From positions 29,164 through 93,163 of the forward strand of contig JANQGG010000021.1 of the NCBI GenBank assembly GCA_028277445.1: a stretch of DNA of 64,000 nt, in the 5' to 3' direction. The DNA is from Chloroherpetonaceae bacterium. Lineage in GTDB: Bacteria > Bacteroidota > Chlorobiia > Chlorobiales > Chloroherpetonaceae. The translations under genes were made by a program, and so were the position numbers. A model generated the notes under the pieces. That model did no database searches. It was not told where the DNA came from and saw nothing but the letters and a program-made list of their open reading frames with translations. Shown piece after piece: positions 61,768 through 64,000 of this stretch (positions within the stretch are counted from its first letter, which is position 1; each line of letters begins with the position of its first letter).

Positions 61768-62406
61768 ATGAGTAATGAAGAGTTGTTATTACGAACTGCA
61801 CTTACATTGTGCGCAACGCTTGTCGGTGCTTTAGTAGCGTTTCAACTACAAAATAGCAGAGAAAACAGAAAAGAAACAAAAAGAAGAATATCCGCTTTAA
61901 ATTTAGCCTTATTTACTCTTATTCGCCAAATCAATGCTTTGGCGAATTTTATTGAGGATCTTGAACCATTAAAAAATGATGTATCAAGGTGTTTTAAGGT
62001 TCAGCCTTGGCAGTCTAACAAGTATGAAGATATAAAATTTAATTTTGAAGAGCTGTCTTTTATTTTAGACTCTGATAATCCAAATATATTACATTATTTA
62101 TTAATAGAGCAAGAGAGGTTTGAGCAAACTCTAAAGACAATACAACTTCGTTCAGAGTATCAAGTCAACATAATTCAACCAATTCTTGAATCTGCGAATA
62201 TCGGAAACAAAAGGCTTCCATTCGAGGAGATAGAGAAAATACTTGGGAAGTATAAATTGGAAGGCATAATTTTAGCCACGGATAAAGTGTATGAGCATGT
62301 TTATAAAACATTCGAGTCATCATCTGAATTCTCAAAAAATCTGCATAAATTTGCAAAGCAACAGTATCCTAAAATTAAATTTTTGTCTCCAATAAATGAA
62401 ACATAA
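61768..62406 (+). CDS. Unknown protein with one N-terminal TM segment
   Basis: This 212-aa protein has a hydrophobic stretch at about 6-27 (L-R-T-A-L-T-L-C-A-T-L-V-G-A-L-V), then a basic helix and a long helical domain with no recognised motif. I do not assign a family. AT-rich. Its stop codon TAA overlaps the R'' box ACATAAC of the next attC. Confidence 0.6.
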   Translation: MSNEELLLRTALTLCATLVGALVAFQLQNSRENRKETKRRISALNLALFTLIRQINALANFIEDLEPLKNDVSRCFKVQPWQSNKYEDIKFNFEELSFILDSDNPNILHYLLIEQERFEQTLKTIQLRSEYQVNIIQPILESANIGNKRLPFEEIEKILGKYKLEGIILATDKVYEHVYKTFESSSEFSKNLHKFAKQQYPKIKFLSPINET

Positions 62407-62506
62407 CAAAAGGCTCAAGGCGACCCCAAACCGCGCATCGAGCTCGGGGTTTATTTAAAGCGTCGGTGCATGCGCGGTTTGGGGTCGCCTTAGCCATACG
62501 TTATAC
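62401..62506 (+). other. attC-like site 11 with a 22-bp perfect stem
   Basis: R'' ACATAAC (62401-62407), R' GTTATAC (62500-62506); 106 bp. The stretches 62417-62438 and 62470-62491 are perfect inverted repeats of 22 bp, an unusually strong stem for an attC. Confidence 0.88.
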
Positions 62507-62532
62507 GCACTTAATATGGGGGGTGACAGGCT

Positions 62533-63711
62533 ATGACGTTTCAAACTATTAAAGACTTCGGAGCCGTCGGAGATGGACGCAACGATACCGATGCAATTCA
62601 AGCCGCCTTAGACTCGCAACAGTTGGTCGTTGTACCACTAGGGTGCTATAAAATCTCCCGTCCACTTCGCTTTAAAAGCAACTCTGGTCTTCTTGGGATG
62701 GGGGCATGCCAATATGAACAGGGTACCAATCAGGGACCACCGCTTGGCGTGATTGGCCAGTCCTCCGTAATCTATTGGGATCCAACTATTGATCCAGCCA
62801 AACAGGATTGCCTTAATAGGTACAGCGCAATGCTTCAAGTGGCCGTCAATCAGCCTTCGAGTGATCCAGGGGACCTCGGCTCGTTCGCGTCTACATTGTA
62901 CAGTGTTCAAGTCAGAGACCTTGTCATTGATGGCAGTGGTAAGGCTGGGATTGGTTTGTACGCACATCGCTGCCAAAATGGAAGTGTGTTCGAGAACATC
63001 ATAGTCAGGAATTGTGTTTGGTGGGGCATTCTCGGCATTGGTCTTTACTCGGGCAAGTGGAGCAACGTTCACGCCATCAGAAACCATAATCATGGAATGC
63101 AGTTTGGCGGTAATCCGTGGTTTGCCCAGTGGAGTTCAAGGTATAGACATGGAACAGTCAATGCGGTACTCTTTGATTCCCTGTATGCATCCGCGAACGG
63201 GACTGCCGGTGAATCTTTGGTCACTGAAATGAAGAATCGTGGTGCGTCATTCATGTCGTCTCCCCACGTATTTGGGGAGGGGATTTCTCTTTACCTCCAT
63301 CGTGGAAATACTGTCACGAATTTTACTTCAGAAGCCAACTACGGTCCAGGTGTATACATTGCGAACACTTCCGGGCCAAATACAATTATAGGCGGATATG
63401 TAGAATTGAATTGCGTATTCCCCAAAGACGCTACTCTTCGCGACACTGGTTTTTTGTTAGAAGACAAACCTATTGGTACTTGGCTAGAGGTAGATCCGTA
63501 TTGGAAAAGAAAACACCCGCAGCATGGTGAGGATTATCCGAAAGAACCGCAAAACTTGTTATTGCAAGGTATAGTGTTTGCCACTGGTGATCAGTATATA
63601 CGAGTTTCTGGTGACTTGTCCGACATGCTCAGAGCCACATGGCCCATAGCTCATCAAGTTGTAACAAAAGGTGTCTTCGGAACGGATTTTTTAGTCCGCA
63701 AGCCAGACTGA
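62533..63711 (+). CDS. Pectate-lyase-3-like beta-helix protein
   Basis: This 392-aa protein starts F-Q-T-I-K-D-F-G-A-V-G-D-G-R-N-D-T-D-A-I-Q-A-A-L, the mark of the Pectate_lyase_3/GH55-GH28-related right-handed helix family found in phage tail spikes and polysaccharide enzymes. Helix turns with repeated Val-Ile-Asp continue to about 330. No signal peptide is seen, so it would be cytosolic unless released otherwise. The family acts on acidic or beta-glucan polysaccharides; the substrate here is unknown. It is among the largest cargo genes of the array. Confidence 0.82.
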   Translation: MTFQTIKDFGAVGDGRNDTDAIQAALDSQQLVVVPLGCYKISRPLRFKSNSGLLGMGACQYEQGTNQGPPLGVIGQSSVIYWDPTIDPAKQDCLNRYSAMLQVAVNQPSSDPGDLGSFASTLYSVQVRDLVIDGSGKAGIGLYAHRCQNGSVFENIIVRNCVWWGILGIGLYSGKWSNVHAIRNHNHGMQFGGNPWFAQWSSRYRHGTVNAVLFDSLYASANGTAGESLVTEMKNRGASFMSSPHVFGEGISLYLHRGNTVTNFTSEANYGPGVYIANTSGPNTIIGGYVELNCVFPKDATLRDTGFLLEDKPIGTWLEVDPYWKRKHPQHGEDYPKEPQNLLLQGIVFATGDQYIRVSGDLSDMLRATWPIAHQVVTKGVFGTDFLVRKPD

Positions 63712-63781
63712 TTCAATTGATGTACGAACCGCATAGAAAAGTCGGTAGATAATTGGATGGGTGCGTGAGGACAGAGAGGGC

Positions 63782-63903
63782 GTATAACACCCGCTTCAGC
63801 CGAACACAAGCTCGACGGTCTTGCTTTCTTGCAAAGCTCAGTGTCTCTGTTGCATCTTGTAATCGTTACTACCGCTTGTGGCGGCTGAGCTAAATTGTTA
63901 ACA
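63782..63903 (+). other. attC-like site 12
   Basis: R'' GTATAAC (63782-63788), R' GTTAACA (63897-63903); 122 bp. GCTTCAGCCG pairs with CGGCTGAGC with a bulge and CACAAGC pairs with GCTTGTG. Confidence 0.82.
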
Positions 63904-63910
63904 AATTACC

Positions 63911-64000
63911 ATGGCTTCTGATAATTGGACATACAATTTTAAATACGATCCCATCAGACCTCTTCTAAAATCAGGCAATAAAGCCATAGCCTATTTCGTA
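63911..64000 (+). CDS. Start of the next cassette gene (truncated by the window end)
   Basis: An ATG at 63911, 8 bases after the attC, opens 30 codons (M-A-S-D-N-W-T-Y-N-F-K-Y-D-P-I) to the edge of the window. Too short to assign a function. It shows that the array continues. Confidence 0.6.
   Translation, partial: MASDNWTYNFKYDPIRPLLKSGNKAIAYFV

Noticed and set aside
51098..64000. Class 1 clinical integron
   Set aside because: No qacE/sul1 segment and no resistance cassettes are present, and the integrase fragment is on the same strand as the cassettes.
1..64000. tRNA or rRNA genes
   Set aside because: No cloverleaf with a conserved T-loop was seen by eye; a covariance search would be needed to be sure.

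Overview
The window looks like a chromosome segment of a Gram-negative bacterium of the Bacteroidota/Chlorobiota group. The supporting signs are a C-terminal T9SS-type sorting tail, many outer-membrane and lipoprotein signals, few Shine-Dalgarno motifs in front of the core genes, and a Bacteroidetes-style order of contractile injection genes that starts with a DUF4255 cap gene. A Chloroherpeton- or Ignavibacteria-like host is a guess; nothing here proves the species.

Layout. (1) Positions 1-323, minus strand: 5' part of an alpha/beta hydrolase gene. (2) 607-31613, plus strand: one unbroken extracellular contractile injection system (eCIS, Afp/PVC-like) locus. It encodes a cap protein, a 403-aa accessory protein, sheath, two tube proteins, DUF5908, LysM protein, VgrG-like spike, PAAR tip, gp25-like protein, two giant baseplate proteins, a 1497-aa PKD-like protein, a tape-measure/assembly protein, two DUF4157 cargo proteins and an AAA+ ATPase. 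The cargo proteins carry different predicted enzymatic parts: a papain-fold (CHAP-like) region plus a C-terminal nuclease-like motif in one, and an OmpA-like region plus an Asp-zincin metallopeptidase in the other. (3) 31731-44352: ordinary chromosomal genes, including DUF1207, a beta-propeller/Ig-repeat protein, an Omp85 protein, a thioredoxin-like protein, a WD40 propeller, an ABC substrate-binding lipoprotein, a cyclic-nucleotide-binding membrane protein, pyrB, hisF and a GyrI-like protein. Three intrinsic terminators are visible in this part. (4) 44505-50871: an AT-rich block (unknown secreted or membrane proteins, a GH17 glucanase lipoprotein, a T9SS-tailed beta-helix protein, an orphan MNT nucleotidyltransferase). 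It is flanked by direct repeats of about 230-245 bp that copy the 3' end of the GyrI gene and its terminator. (5) 51098-64000: a mobile-integron cassette array. It begins with a 59-codon remnant of an integron-type tyrosine recombinase that has lost its catalytic tyrosine through an apparent one-base deletion. About fifteen small plus-strand cassettes follow, separated by attC-like sites (R'' ending in AAC, R' starting with GTT, 57-122 bp).

How the parts work together. The eCIS genes are co-oriented and closely spaced and should build one syringe with its cargo; the DUF4157 proteins and the ATPase are at the end, as is usual for such loci. The cassette array holds unrelated single-gene functions: a Shedu-like DUF4263 protein, an Abi_C/HEPN protein, two GNAT acetyltransferases, a SAM methyltransferase, a quinone reductase, a crotonase, an SRPBCC protein, a flavoprotein, a MazG-like protein, a metallopeptidase lipoprotein, a pectate-lyase-like protein and several unknowns. 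At least two look like phage-defence genes. With its integrase fragment inactive, the array would depend on an integrase in trans for any movement.
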